Assembly: GCA_946407705.1 (NCBI GenBank)
Contig: CAMJPC010000013.1
Location: 1 to 64,000 of the forward strand
Reading direction: 5' to 3'
Source: an uncultured Clostridia bacterium
GTDB taxonomy: Bacteria; Bacillota; Clostridia; Saccharofermentanales; Saccharofermentanaceae
Length of the DNA: 64,000 nucleotides
Of this stretch, positions 35,331 to 43,225 are shown in pieces; the stretch's first letter is position 1, and each line of letters begins with the position of its first letter. The notes beneath the pieces are model-generated. The model had not been told where the DNA came from, searched no databases, and worked only from the letters and a program-made list of their open reading frames with translations. The position numbers and the translations under genes are program-made.

Positions 35331-37118
35331 ATGAAGACATTTTTGAAGAAATTCAGTTCAGTCTTTGTAGCAATGGCCATGATCGTCAGCTTCGCTCCGA
35401 TGTCTGGCGGCGCGTTACTTGCCGATGAGACTGAAGAGACAACTCCGGCTGCCACCAGCACTGAGACAGAGGCACCGAAGGAGAAAGACCACCACGAGAA
35501 AAAGAAGCAGAAAGAAACCGAGAAGCCGGTAACCGAGACAACGAAGGAGGCCGAGACAAAGCCTTCAGAGACAAAGAAGGAAACCGAAGCTTCAACGGCA
35601 GAGACCACAAAGGAAACAACTGCCGAGACAACAAAGGAAACCGAAGCGACAACCGCTGAGACGACCAAGGAGACTGAAGCGACAACCGCTGAGACGACCA
35701 AGGAGACTGAGGAGACTGCGGCAGAGACAACCAAGGAACCCGAAGAGTCAGCAGCTGAGACGACAAAGGAGACAGAGGAATCTGCTCCTGAGACCGCAGC
35801 TGAGACGGAGCCTGAATCTTCTGTTCCTTCAGAGACGGAGACTCCTTCCGAAACGGAAGCTCCCGAAGAGACAGAGCCTTCTGAATCTGCAGAAGAAAAG
35901 CTTCCCGAAGCTCCCGTTACCCAGGATGGAAAGAAAGAGGGCATCGGAACGCTCAATGCAAAGATCGTAAACGGTATTCTTTCATGGGACGCTTATCCGA
36001 ATGCGGATTGGTACGATATCGAGATCAACGGTGTCTGGGCTGATTATGACAGTGATGAGGACGGCCGCTCTTATAACATAAATCAGGAGATCGATTATTT
36101 ACTTACCAAAGCGGAATTCGAGAAGACCGGTAAATATGAGATCCATCTTTACGCATATGCTGAGGATTTTGACAGTGAGCTCATTGCGGAATGGAAATAT
36201 GTGTATAATTACAATTCTCCTGCCGATTATCCCACATTGAACAAGATTAACGTATCAATAAAAAACGGTGTCATGTCATGGGGCGCCATCAGAAATACTG
36301 TTGATTATTGCGTGATTATCAACGGTTACCGATTTAACAAGGATTCCAGTGACCGAACATTCTATCTTAACGAGCAGATCGAATGGATGATCAAGGCCGC
36401 TTACTTCGGCAATTTAGGTTCTTACAGGATCAGGGTCGTTGCTTATAATGCCAATGGCAATCCGATTGCGGAAAAGGCTTGGGATTACGAGTATTCTTCG
36501 ACCGCAACTCCCTGGGGAAACCGGAAGATTAACAATATCAGTGTCAAGAACGGTATCATGACATGGGACCCGGCCGATGATGCTGAAACCTACTGGATTG
36601 AAGTCGAAGGCACCGAGGAATCATTCAATTGTGATGAAAACTATGTAGATCTCAACGATTTTCTTACTGACCTGGTAACCTGGGAAGACGGATTTACTCC
36701 GAAGAATCAGTATAAGGTCACGGTTTACGCGTCATGCTGGAGCCCGGAAGGCGGAGAGAGTGAAGTGGTTGCCGAAGGTACCTACACATACGATTTCGAG
36801 CAGGCAAGCAATCCGCTGAACGTTAAGGGCCGCCTGGTCAAGGTCAAGAAAAAGAAAATCAGGAAAAAGAAGCAGGTCCTGTCAGTTAACAGGGTTATCT
36901 CAGGCGTAGCTTCCGGAAGAGGCCAGATGGTCTACACAAAGCTTTCCGGACCCAAAAAGGTCTTGATCAACAGACGCACGGGCGCCGTAACGATCAAGAA
37001 GAAGGGCCTTAAGAAAAAGAAGACCTACAAGATAAAGGTAAGAGTTCAGGCAATGGGCAATTACGGCTACGCTCCGTCCGAAGCAAAGGTCATCATATTC
37101 AAGATAAAGGTTAAATAG
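35331..37118 (+). CDS. Stalked surface protein with basic C-terminal domain (paralog 1)
   Basis: 595 aa. ATG 35331 follows GGGGAGG. Signal peptide (1-27), then a roughly 160-aa Thr/Glu/Lys stalk of TAETTKETE-type repeats, three fibronectin-III-like modules (each with an L/M-x-W-D/G-x-Y/I opening: GILSWDAYPNADWYDIEING, GVMSWGAIRNTVDYC, GIMTWDPADDAETYWIEV), and a 100-aa basic domain (KVKKKKIRKKKQ..KIKVK) at the C-terminus. The basic domain could bind teichoic acid or other anionic wall polymers. No LPXTG motif. Paralog at 45948. Confidence 0.85.
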   Translation: MKTFLKKFSSVFVAMAMIVSFAPMSGGALLADETEETTPAATSTETEAPKEKDHHEKKKQKETEKPVTETTKEAETKPSETKKETEASTAETTKETTAETTKETEATTAETTKETEATTAETTKETEETAAETTKEPEESAAETTKETEESAPETAAETEPESSVPSETETPSETEAPEETEPSESAEEKLPEAPVTQDGKKEGIGTLNAKIVNGILSWDAYPNADWYDIEINGVWADYDSDEDGRSYNINQEIDYLLTKAEFEKTGKYEIHLYAYAEDFDSELIAEWKYVYNYNSPADYPTLNKINVSIKNGVMSWGAIRNTVDYCVIINGYRFNKDSSDRTFYLNEQIEWMIKAAYFGNLGSYRIRVVAYNANGNPIAEKAWDYEYSSTATPWGNRKINNISVKNGIMTWDPADDAETYWIEVEGTEESFNCDENYVDLNDFLTDLVTWEDGFTPKNQYKVTVYASCWSPEGGESEVVAEGTYTYDFEQASNPLNVKGRLVKVKKKKIRKKKQVLSVNRVISGVASGRGQMVYTKLSGPKKVLINRRTGAVTIKKKGLKKKKTYKIKVRVQAMGNYGYAPSEAKVIIFKIKVK

Positions 37119-37138
37119 CAAACCCTAAATAAAAGAAA

Positions 37139-37165
37139 CGCAGGACTGAATGTCCTGCGCTTTTT
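37139..37165 (+). terminator. Intrinsic terminator
   Basis: CGCAGGAC/GTCCTGCG with loop TGAAT and a TTTTT run. Confidence 0.88.
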
Positions 37166-37188
37166 GTTGCTTTTTTCGATAACCGGGA

Positions 37189-37593
37189 TCAGATTCCGGG
37201 ATTGTTCTCTCCGTCCTCACCTTCGGTTTCTGGCTCTTCCGGAAGGAAGGTGGGAGTAAACGGAACCGGTGAACCGCAGTACATGCACTTACCGAGCAGA
37301 GGCGAGTTTGCGGATTTCTTGACTGCTCTTCCGCACTTCTGGCAAGGTTTTGTTGTGGGTGCCGGAATAGCAGGTTTTGAAGCTCTCTCTTTCATGATCT
37401 CATCGATCTTCGCCTCGAAAAGCTGAGGATCGATGCCCTGTTCCAGCATTACCCTGTACATCGCCTGGAGCTTGATCTCCAGCTCGGCGATCGAGGCGTT
37501 GATGTTGCCGATGCGTATATTGGCATCTGCAAGTCCTTCGCTTGATCTGTCGTTGATCACCGTAATGTTCGGTGACTGATAGTCACTGTACAT
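37189..37593 (-). CDS. Small coiled-coil / zinc-ribbon protein
   Basis: 134 aa from the ATG at 37593, chosen because GGGGG lies 9 nt upstream; longer in-frame starts lack a site. A helical segment (NINASIAELEIKLQAMYRVM, about 35-55) suggests coiled coil, followed by a zinc ribbon (CQKCGRAVKK..GKCMYCGSP) and an acidic tail (EEPETEGEDGE). No signal peptide. Function unknown. Confidence 0.7.
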   Translation of the reverse strand: MYSDYQSPNITVINDRSSEGLADANIRIGNINASIAELEIKLQAMYRVMLEQGIDPQLFEAKIDEIMKERASKPAIPAPTTKPCQKCGRAVKKSANSPLLGKCMYCGSPVPFTPTFLPEEPETEGEDGENNPGI

Positions 37594-37638
37594 AACTCGC
37601 ATCCCCCATTTCACAAGATTTAAATGACTTTCATGAAC

Positions 37639-37681
37639 ATTATAGCATGATAAGCAACACGGAGACTTTCCTTTGTTGCTT
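37639..37681 (-). promoter_or_regulatory. Promoter with AAGCAAC-N16-GTTGCTT dyad
   Basis: On the minus strand TGCTATAAT (extended -10, 37647-37639) lies just downstream of an inverted repeat AAGCAAC-N16-GTTGCTT (37652-37681). An equivalent dyad with the same spacing is found at 43086-43115 upstream of another minus-strand gene. Confidence 0.5.
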
Positions 37682-37776
37682 AAGCATCGGAAAGACTGTT
37701 GATTACTGATTGGTATGCCCCGCTTTACTTGGGATAATGTGCCCATGAGAAATAACTAACCCCTATATAAGGAGCA

Positions 37777-38034
37777 ATGAAAATGAAACGTGATATTAAA
37801 GACATCAGAGAACTGAACATAGAGAATCTTGATAAAGTAAGCGGCGGTCTTACCGAAGAGGAAGAAGAAGGAATCCGTGAGATGATCAGACACTGTCAGG
37901 AAAACCACGTTGATTTCTATGAGCTGGTCAAGGCACTTTCAAAGACTCTCGAAGAGAACGGCGAATGCGAGCTCTGGTCATACGAGAAGCTCAACTTCCT
38001 CATTCAGGAGATATTCAGGTTATCACTTAAGTGA
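37777..38034 (+). CDS. Small double-glycine-leader protein
   Basis: 85 aa; start ATG 37777 or 37783. The N-terminal ELNIENLDKVSGG matches the double-glycine leader of peptides exported by PCAT-type ABC transporters (E-L..L..V-G-G). The mature part would be about 60 aa, acidic and helical (LTEEEEEGIREM..FYELVKALSKTLEENG). AAGGAGC precedes the start. No bacteriocin family or transporter gene is recognised nearby. Confidence 0.7.
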   Translation: MKMKRDIKDIRELNIENLDKVSGGLTEEEEEGIREMIRHCQENHVDFYELVKALSKTLEENGECELWSYEKLNFLIQEIFRLSLK

Positions 38035-38130
38035 TCCCAAACTGTTTACACAGTTTTAAACGTGCGTTGATAACGTGTTTTTATGACGCACTTAAAATAT
38101 AAACATCCTAACAGAAAGAAGGACAAGCAA

Positions 38131-38382
38131 ATGACAGAATTAAACGTTAATGATCTTACGAATGTGGCAGGCGGTGCTTCAAAGGGCGGCAGCAAGTTAC
38201 CCGATACCTACAAGGTAGTGGCAGGCGATAACCTTTCAACCATCGCGGCAAAGTTCAACACGACATGGCAGAAGCTCTATGCTCTCAACAAGGATCTCAT
38301 CATCAAGGACGCTAAGTCTCACGGTGTTAAGGATCATTTCGAAAACTACATCTATCCCGGACAGGTTCTTAAGCTCAAGTAA
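38131..38382 (+). CDS. Double-glycine-leader LysM protein
   Basis: 83 aa from ATG 38131 (AGAAGG upstream). Leader ELNVNDLTNVAGG, similar to that of the preceding gene, then ASKGGSKLPD and a single complete LysM domain (YKVVAGDNLSTIAAKFNTTWQKLYALNKDLI..YIYPGQVLKL). LysM binds peptidoglycan or chitin GlcNAc. The combination suggests export and cleavage after GG rather than Sec secretion, giving a free 68-residue LysM unit with no catalytic domain. Followed by a terminator. Confidence 0.85.
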   Translation: MTELNVNDLTNVAGGASKGGSKLPDTYKVVAGDNLSTIAAKFNTTWQKLYALNKDLIIKDAKSHGVKDHFENYIYPGQVLKLK

Positions 38383-38415
38383 GAAACCAAACCGGAAACA
38401 GACGATAACTGTAAG

Positions 38416-38442
38416 GCAGGACCTCAGGGTCCTGCTTTTGTT
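38416..38442 (+). terminator. Intrinsic terminator after GG-leader genes
   Basis: Perfect 8-bp stem GCAGGACC/GGTCCTGC, loop TCAG, TTTT. A TATAAT at 38444-38449 directly after it may start the S41 peptidase transcript. Confidence 0.85.
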
Positions 38443-38493
38443 ATATAATTATCTTTGTGTGGCCGGATCATCCCGGTCAGAAGGGGTGATCTT

Positions 38494-40209
38494 ATGGTAA
38501 GAGCAAAGAAGGCGAAAAAACCTCTCAGCAAGGGAAGACTGATCGTAAGGCGTATCTTACGTACGATCGGACTGCTTGCGTTGGCGGCATTGATCCTGTT
38601 TCTCATTCTTTTCGGGAAGACCGCTTTCAGGTTGGCATTCATTTATCTGAGCCAGGGTTATGATACAGTCGATATCAAGCTGACTGCCGAGCAGAAGATC
38701 AAGGATCTCGATTACATGTACGATCTGGCATGTCTTCAGAATCCGAGGAAGGAACTTTTCGAGCAGGCTTACGGCATATCTTACGAGGACGTTTACAAGA
38801 AGTACCGCGATCTGGTCGCCAATTCCAAGACTGAATACGAATTCGTCGGTTACATGTCCTGTTTTATTGCGGAACTCCCCGGCGAACACAACAACATGGA
38901 TCTTCCCGATTATCAGATGAACGCCGTTGACGGCGGCTTCCAGATGATCGACCTCTACGGCTACAAGGACGTAAAGGATCACATCTGTTCATATAAGGAA
39001 GCTTTCCGTGATGAGGTTAAGAAGTACGCTGATCACAAAGCTATCATCTTCAGTTACATCGAAGGCAAATACATCGCTTACATTCCCAACGGAAAGGAAG
39101 GCTACAAGACAGTTGATACATACGCAGGCGGCGAGCTGGTAAAGCTTAACGGCAAGGATCCTGCGGACATGTGTTTCAATGTTTTCGAGCGTTATACGCC
39201 CAGGATCGATTCAAAGACCAAGAAGTGCTTCAGGTCAAATCTGATCTTCAACGACAAGAGCGGAGAGAAATTCGAAGCAGAGATCCTGATGCCTGACGGC
39301 AAGACTGTAACGGCGGTCATATACGACGATCCCGGTTTTGACATCCAGCTCTTCGATGCAAAGAGGATCTATCCCGAACCGGGCGAGAAACCTGATGGAG
39401 AGCAGACGCCTTCGTCAGAAGAAGTCTTCTCCGAGAACTATGTCGCAACTTCATACAAGATCGAGAAGGACAAGGATAGAAAGCTCGTTTACATCAATTC
39501 ACTTGTATGTGATGCAAGGGAAGGAAACAGGATCGCACAGGACATCCAGGCTGCGATCGACGAGGTCGATGCCGATACGATAATCCTGGATCTGCGTCAG
39601 AACGGCGGAGGTACGTCTTCTTTTGCGAACAAACAGCTGCTCCCCGTTCTGTTCAGTCACGACGTGGAATTTGCTCCCAAGGTCGTCGGCAAGTACAACA
39701 AGCAGACGAGAGAATTTAACAACACGTTCAACAAGCTCTTTTTCAAAGGCTCAAAGATCGAGAAGAAAGACGGTTACTTCTACTATGCCGAAGACTTCAG
39801 CGTAAAGGGCGAGGCGAAAAAGAACTATAAGATATATGTCCTTACATCGCACAGGACATTCTCGACGGCGGATATCATCGCGGCTCTCTGCAAGGAATAC
39901 GACGGCGCGACCCTGGTCGGAACGAACACAGGCGGAGAGGGGATCGGAGGCGCACCCGTTAACTGCATCCTTCCCGAAAGCCGTCTGGGATTCATCTACG
40001 TTCCCACCGTCAGCGTTAAATATCCGGAAGACGGGATCAGCGGCATTGAACCGGACATCTTTGCTGAGCGTACGGTAAAGGAAATGTTCACCCAGCAGGA
40101 GCTTTCGAAGAAGGGCGAAGACATAAGCAGCTACGAGTCACGCAAGAACTGGGACAATGTGTTGATCAAAGTACTTGGCATCATAGATGGTGAGAAGACC
40201 GGGAAATGA
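38494..40209 (+). CDS. Membrane-anchored S41-family (CtpA-like) peptidase
   Basis: 571 aa. ATG 38494 with AAGGGGTG upstream. One N-terminal transmembrane helix (about 25-48) after a basic tail, an extracytoplasmic region without an obvious PDZ, and an S41 domain in the last 260 aa: ADTIILDLRQNGGG, nucleophile region SHRTFSTADI, and GTNTGGEGIGG. Expected to cleave envelope proteins or peptides. Its stop overlaps the following gene by 4 nt. It is the first gene after the GG-leader pair, but on a separate transcript. Confidence 0.88.
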   Translation: MVRAKKAKKPLSKGRLIVRRILRTIGLLALAALILFLILFGKTAFRLAFIYLSQGYDTVDIKLTAEQKIKDLDYMYDLACLQNPRKELFEQAYGISYEDVYKKYRDLVANSKTEYEFVGYMSCFIAELPGEHNNMDLPDYQMNAVDGGFQMIDLYGYKDVKDHICSYKEAFRDEVKKYADHKAIIFSYIEGKYIAYIPNGKEGYKTVDTYAGGELVKLNGKDPADMCFNVFERYTPRIDSKTKKCFRSNLIFNDKSGEKFEAEILMPDGKTVTAVIYDDPGFDIQLFDAKRIYPEPGEKPDGEQTPSSEEVFSENYVATSYKIEKDKDRKLVYINSLVCDAREGNRIAQDIQAAIDEVDADTIILDLRQNGGGTSSFANKQLLPVLFSHDVEFAPKVVGKYNKQTREFNNTFNKLFFKGSKIEKKDGYFYYAEDFSVKGEAKKNYKIYVLTSHRTFSTADIIAALCKEYDGATLVGTNTGGEGIGGAPVNCILPESRLGFIYVPTVSVKYPEDGISGIEPDIFAERTVKEMFTQQELSKKGEDISSYESRKNWDNVLIKVLGIIDGEKTGK

Positions 40210-40544
40210 AGACGATAAACCTTGAAGCGGGAATGCCGAATTCGCAGGAAGCGATGACGACGCTCAACAACCGCATCTATGCGGAGAGGGCGTCGGGAAG
40301 CAAGTGCGTCAAGATAATCCACGGATATGGTTCTACAGGCAAGGGCGGCGCCATTAAGAAAGCGTGCCGTCAGAAGCTTTCCGAATACAGAAGAAGAGGC
40401 ATCATCAAGGATATGTGCGCAGGTGAGGATCTCACCCCGTTCAGTGAAGAGGGAAGACGTTTCGCCGAGAAGTTCCCCGAGATCAGAAGGGATTCAGACT
40501 GGGGAATGGGCAACGAGGGTGTCACCATAGTGTTGTTCAAGTAA
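40206..40544 (+). CDS. Stand-alone Smr-like domain protein
   Basis: 112 aa. Smr (MutS2 C-terminal) fold signature KIIHGYGSTGKGGAIKKA at about 36-53. The usual N-terminal LDLHG is replaced by INLEAGMP, so one proposed catalytic element is absent. Smr domains nick branched DNA or cut RNA; in this form a nucleic-acid-binding role is safer. ATGA overlap with the S41 peptidase gene. Confidence 0.8.
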   Translation: MKTINLEAGMPNSQEAMTTLNNRIYAERASGSKCVKIIHGYGSTGKGGAIKKACRQKLSEYRRRGIIKDMCAGEDLTPFSEEGRRFAEKFPEIRRDSDWGMGNEGVTIVLFK

Positions 40545-40674
40545 CCCCGATTCTATAATTTGTCAGATATCTTTGCGAAAATTATCCTTCCTTACGGCAT
40601 TCTCAACCATGATAGTCTGTTAATGGTTTAATAGGGGAATTTCTGCTTTTGCAGATGGAAAAAGGGAGGAAAAA

Positions 40675-41889
40675 ATGAAGAAGAAGGTTTCTCTGTTACT
40701 TTTGATGGCGATCACGGCATCCTGCATGTCTATTGCTTCCTGCTCGAATAACAAGACACCCGCGACATCACAGACAGTAGGTTCGGAGGCAGTCATAACG
40801 GTGCCTGCCGACACTACCACGGCCACGACAACGGAAGCAACCACGGAGACAACTACGGAAGCTGCAAAGGCTGATCCGTGGAGTGGAACTGCTGTTGCGG
40901 GAAAGGCTTTGGGAGCAGCTCAGATCGCGAGATCCGTATTGGGAAAGAGTGTCGACGAGGTCCTGAGCGGCCGTGATTTCGCGGAGTATATGGGCAGAAG
41001 CACATCATTCAATCACGATCTGGCGTGCACTGTTGTAATCCCTGAAGCAGGATTCGAGATCGAAGGACAGCCCTTTAAGAAGATCTATCTCTGGAAGGAT
41101 GGCGATCAAATAGCGAAGGTAACTTACGCGATAAGGGAGAAAGAATTCCTTGCCATGACGAAGAACGAAGCAACGGCTCTTGATTCCGACATGAGAAAAG
41201 ATACCGAGATGATGATGGTCAAGGTCAGGAATTCCCTGAAGAATGCGTTTGGCGGATATAAGACCGCCGATGCGGAATTACCCGGTGCATCAAAGAGCGA
41301 ACGCGTTGTCTGGGAAAATGGCGGAACGACGGTCGAATTGACATACGGTCTCGACTGCTACGGCATCGAAGGAAACAACGAATTCAGGATCGATGTTTAC
41401 AGTACGGATAAAGCGAGCTTCGGACCTTCCCAGGAGGTCATGGAATTCAGGCAGAAGGTCTACAGAATGTATAACTGCTACGGCCTGGACTACAAGACTG
41501 CCAAAGCAATTACGCAGGATGTTCTCGGAGTAACTTTCAAAAAAGAGCAGAAAGACAAGAGAGACTTTTATTACAGCGTCAACTTGACTTTCGAAGGCGT
41601 AAAGTTCAATCAGGTCATAATCAGGACCAATTCGAAAGGCAAGGTGTGTGAGGTCTATCTGGTCAACGACAAGAGCAAAGCCGCTCAGTGCAAGACTTAC
41701 TACAATAAGCTCTACAAAAAGCTCGAAGATACTTTCGGAAAGTCCTTCATTCCCGTTAATGTTCCGCAATATAAAGGCGTCATTAACGGCAGACGCGACA
41801 ACGGCTGGTGCATATTAGCCTCAAAGAACATAAAGAGCTACAACAGATTCTACTTTATCTTCAACAACGAATCGCTTAAGAGACAGTAA
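40675..41889 (+). CDS. Lipoprotein with Thr-rich linker
   Basis: 404 aa. Lipobox SIASC, linker of TTTATTTEATTETTTEA type to about residue 65, then about 340 aa of mixed alpha/beta sequence with two halves that each contain a Lys-rich beta segment (KIYLWKDGDQIAKVTYAI; FNQVIIRTNSKGKVCEVYLV). No family recognised. GGGAGG before ATG 40675. Confidence 0.72.
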   Translation: MKKKVSLLLLMAITASCMSIASCSNNKTPATSQTVGSEAVITVPADTTTATTTEATTETTTEAAKADPWSGTAVAGKALGAAQIARSVLGKSVDEVLSGRDFAEYMGRSTSFNHDLACTVVIPEAGFEIEGQPFKKIYLWKDGDQIAKVTYAIREKEFLAMTKNEATALDSDMRKDTEMMMVKVRNSLKNAFGGYKTADAELPGASKSERVVWENGGTTVELTYGLDCYGIEGNNEFRIDVYSTDKASFGPSQEVMEFRQKVYRMYNCYGLDYKTAKAITQDVLGVTFKKEQKDKRDFYYSVNLTFEGVKFNQVIIRTNSKGKVCEVYLVNDKSKAAQCKTYYNKLYKKLEDTFGKSFIPVNVPQYKGVINGRRDNGWCILASKNIKSYNRFYFIFNNESLKRQ

Positions 41890-41906
41890 CTAATGAAAAT
41901 ATAAAG

Positions 41907-41936
41907 AAAGGACCGGAATCATTCCGGTCCTTTCAA
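41907..41936. terminator. Bidirectional terminator between convergent lipoprotein genes
   Basis: GAAAGGACCGGAAT is followed by its reverse complement after one base, an almost uninterrupted 13-bp arm, with T runs on both sides. Confidence 0.85.
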
Positions 41937-41954
41937 TGTATGTCGGAAACGGGT

Positions 41955-42980
41955 TTATGCCCTTTTGAACTTTTTTCCGTCAGCGTAATGCTCTTTGTTA
42001 TCGGTCCATGTAACGGAGTGACCGCCTCTGAACCTGATCTCGCCGGATCCGCCGGAGTACTGGTCTCTTACCATGGTTCCCGTGTTTGTGTGTATGATCA
42101 GCTGCTTTTTGCAATTTTTGTAAGTGACAATGTTCGTCTCGGGGTCGAGCTTGCCTGAAGCTTCCCAGCAAAGCTCGGTCCTGATGTTGGATGCGTCAGT
42201 CTTGGCAACGTGAATGCTGATGGAAGCCGTATTGTCCTTTTTGAGGTTAACAGAGATCACAATGCCATTGAAGGCGTATCTGGTGCTGCCGTAAGTGTAA
42301 AAGGTCTTTTTGGGAGCATTTGCAGGTGCCTTTGTGGGTGTTTTAGCCGGCTTCTTTGCAGCCTTCTTGGCGGTCTTCTTAGCCTTCTTAACAGGCACCT
42401 TGATCTTTGTGTTCTTGACCTGCTGTGAGATCTGTTCAGGTTCACCGAACTTGAAGACCATTTCCTTGATCTTTTCGTTGGTGTCGGTCCAGATCGCTTC
42501 GGATGTGCCGAAAACAAACTTGCCTGTACCGTTGTTATAGATCACTTTCTCGGAAACGGCGTTGCCGTCCTTATCAAGTGTGAGGGTCTTCTTGGTGCCG
42601 TTTGTGTATTCTATCGTCTTTGTATCGGGATCGAACTTTGCGTCTACCGTCAAAGTCGTCTTTGTCTTGTTGTTATTTACGAGTACTACCGTAATCATGG
42701 CGTTTTCGCTGCCGGATGCCTCAACCATGAATTCGGTCTTCCTGTTGTAGTAGTCACCTGTGAAGTTCATTACGGGATTTTTCTGGAAAACGACGGGTGC
42801 GACCACTACGGGATCTTCTGCTTCCGTCTGAACTACGGGACTGACTTCGGGTACCTGTACTGCAACTGTCTGGGTTGTCTCAGTTGTTGCCACGCTCTTC
42901 TTGGCGCAGCCTGCTGCTACGCCCATGGATGAAACAAGCAATGCGCTTGCTGCCGCGATTACCAAAAATTTCTTATTCAT
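41955..42980 (-). CDS. Lipoprotein with two beta domains and histone-H1-like linker
   Basis: 341 aa. Lipobox VAAGC. Two lipocalin-like halves (about 65-180 and 235-335), each with a YTNGTKK/YKNCKK strand and an AIWTD/VTWTD strand near its end, joined by a linker of about 40 aa made of KKAKKTAKKAAKKPAKTP units like eukaryotic H1 tails. AAGGAAGGAC precedes the ATG. The linker could bind teichoic acid or pyrophosphate-rich polymers; function unknown. Confidence 0.75.
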   Translation of the reverse strand: MNKKFLVIAAASALLVSSMGVAAGCAKKSVATTETTQTVAVQVPEVSPVVQTEAEDPVVVAPVVFQKNPVMNFTGDYYNRKTEFMVEASGSENAMITVVLVNNNKTKTTLTVDAKFDPDTKTIEYTNGTKKTLTLDKDGNAVSEKVIYNNGTGKFVFGTSEAIWTDTNEKIKEMVFKFGEPEQISQQVKNTKIKVPVKKAKKTAKKAAKKPAKTPTKAPANAPKKTFYTYGSTRYAFNGIVISVNLKKDNTASISIHVAKTDASNIRTELCWEASGKLDPETNIVTYKNCKKQLIIHTNTGTMVRDQYSGGSGEIRFRGGHSVTWTDNKEHYADGKKFKRA

Positions 42981-43075
42981 TGTGTTTGTCCTTCCTTTTT
43001 TTGTGCCTCGTTTTTGTCTGACAGCCGTATTTAAACATCAGGCAGGAAGGCAAACCATAATCAATGAGACGGCCT

Positions 43076-43115
43076 TTTGTAGCATAAGCAACACTTGAAA
43101 AGAGGAGTGTTGTTT
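43076..43115 (-). promoter_or_regulatory. Dyad AAGCAAC-N16-GTTGTTT upstream of lipoprotein gene
   Basis: Extended arms AAGCAACAC/GTGTTGTTT at 43086-43115, with TACAAA (43081-43076 on the minus strand) as a possible -10. It matches the dyad at 37652-37681 in both sequence and 16-nt spacing. Confidence 0.45.
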
Positions 43116-43190
43116 AAAGCGAAAATTTCTCGTTCGCGGACAGTAATCCGGATACTGAACCGGTATTGCGGAGAATAAAGAGTGATACTG

Positions 43191-43199
43191 TGTTATAAT
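43191..43199 (+). promoter_or_regulatory. Extended -10 promoter
   Basis: TGTTATAAT 27 nt upstream of the zinc-ribbon gene at 43226. Confidence 0.5.
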
Positions 43200-43225
43200 C
43201 TGAACTCGTTAAAAGGAGGTAGAAT

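Noticed and set aside
35306..35956. Ser/Val-rich minus-strand frame opposite the surface protein stalk
   Set aside because: Antisense reading of the Thr/Glu repeat codons; no ribosome binding site and no independent homology signal.
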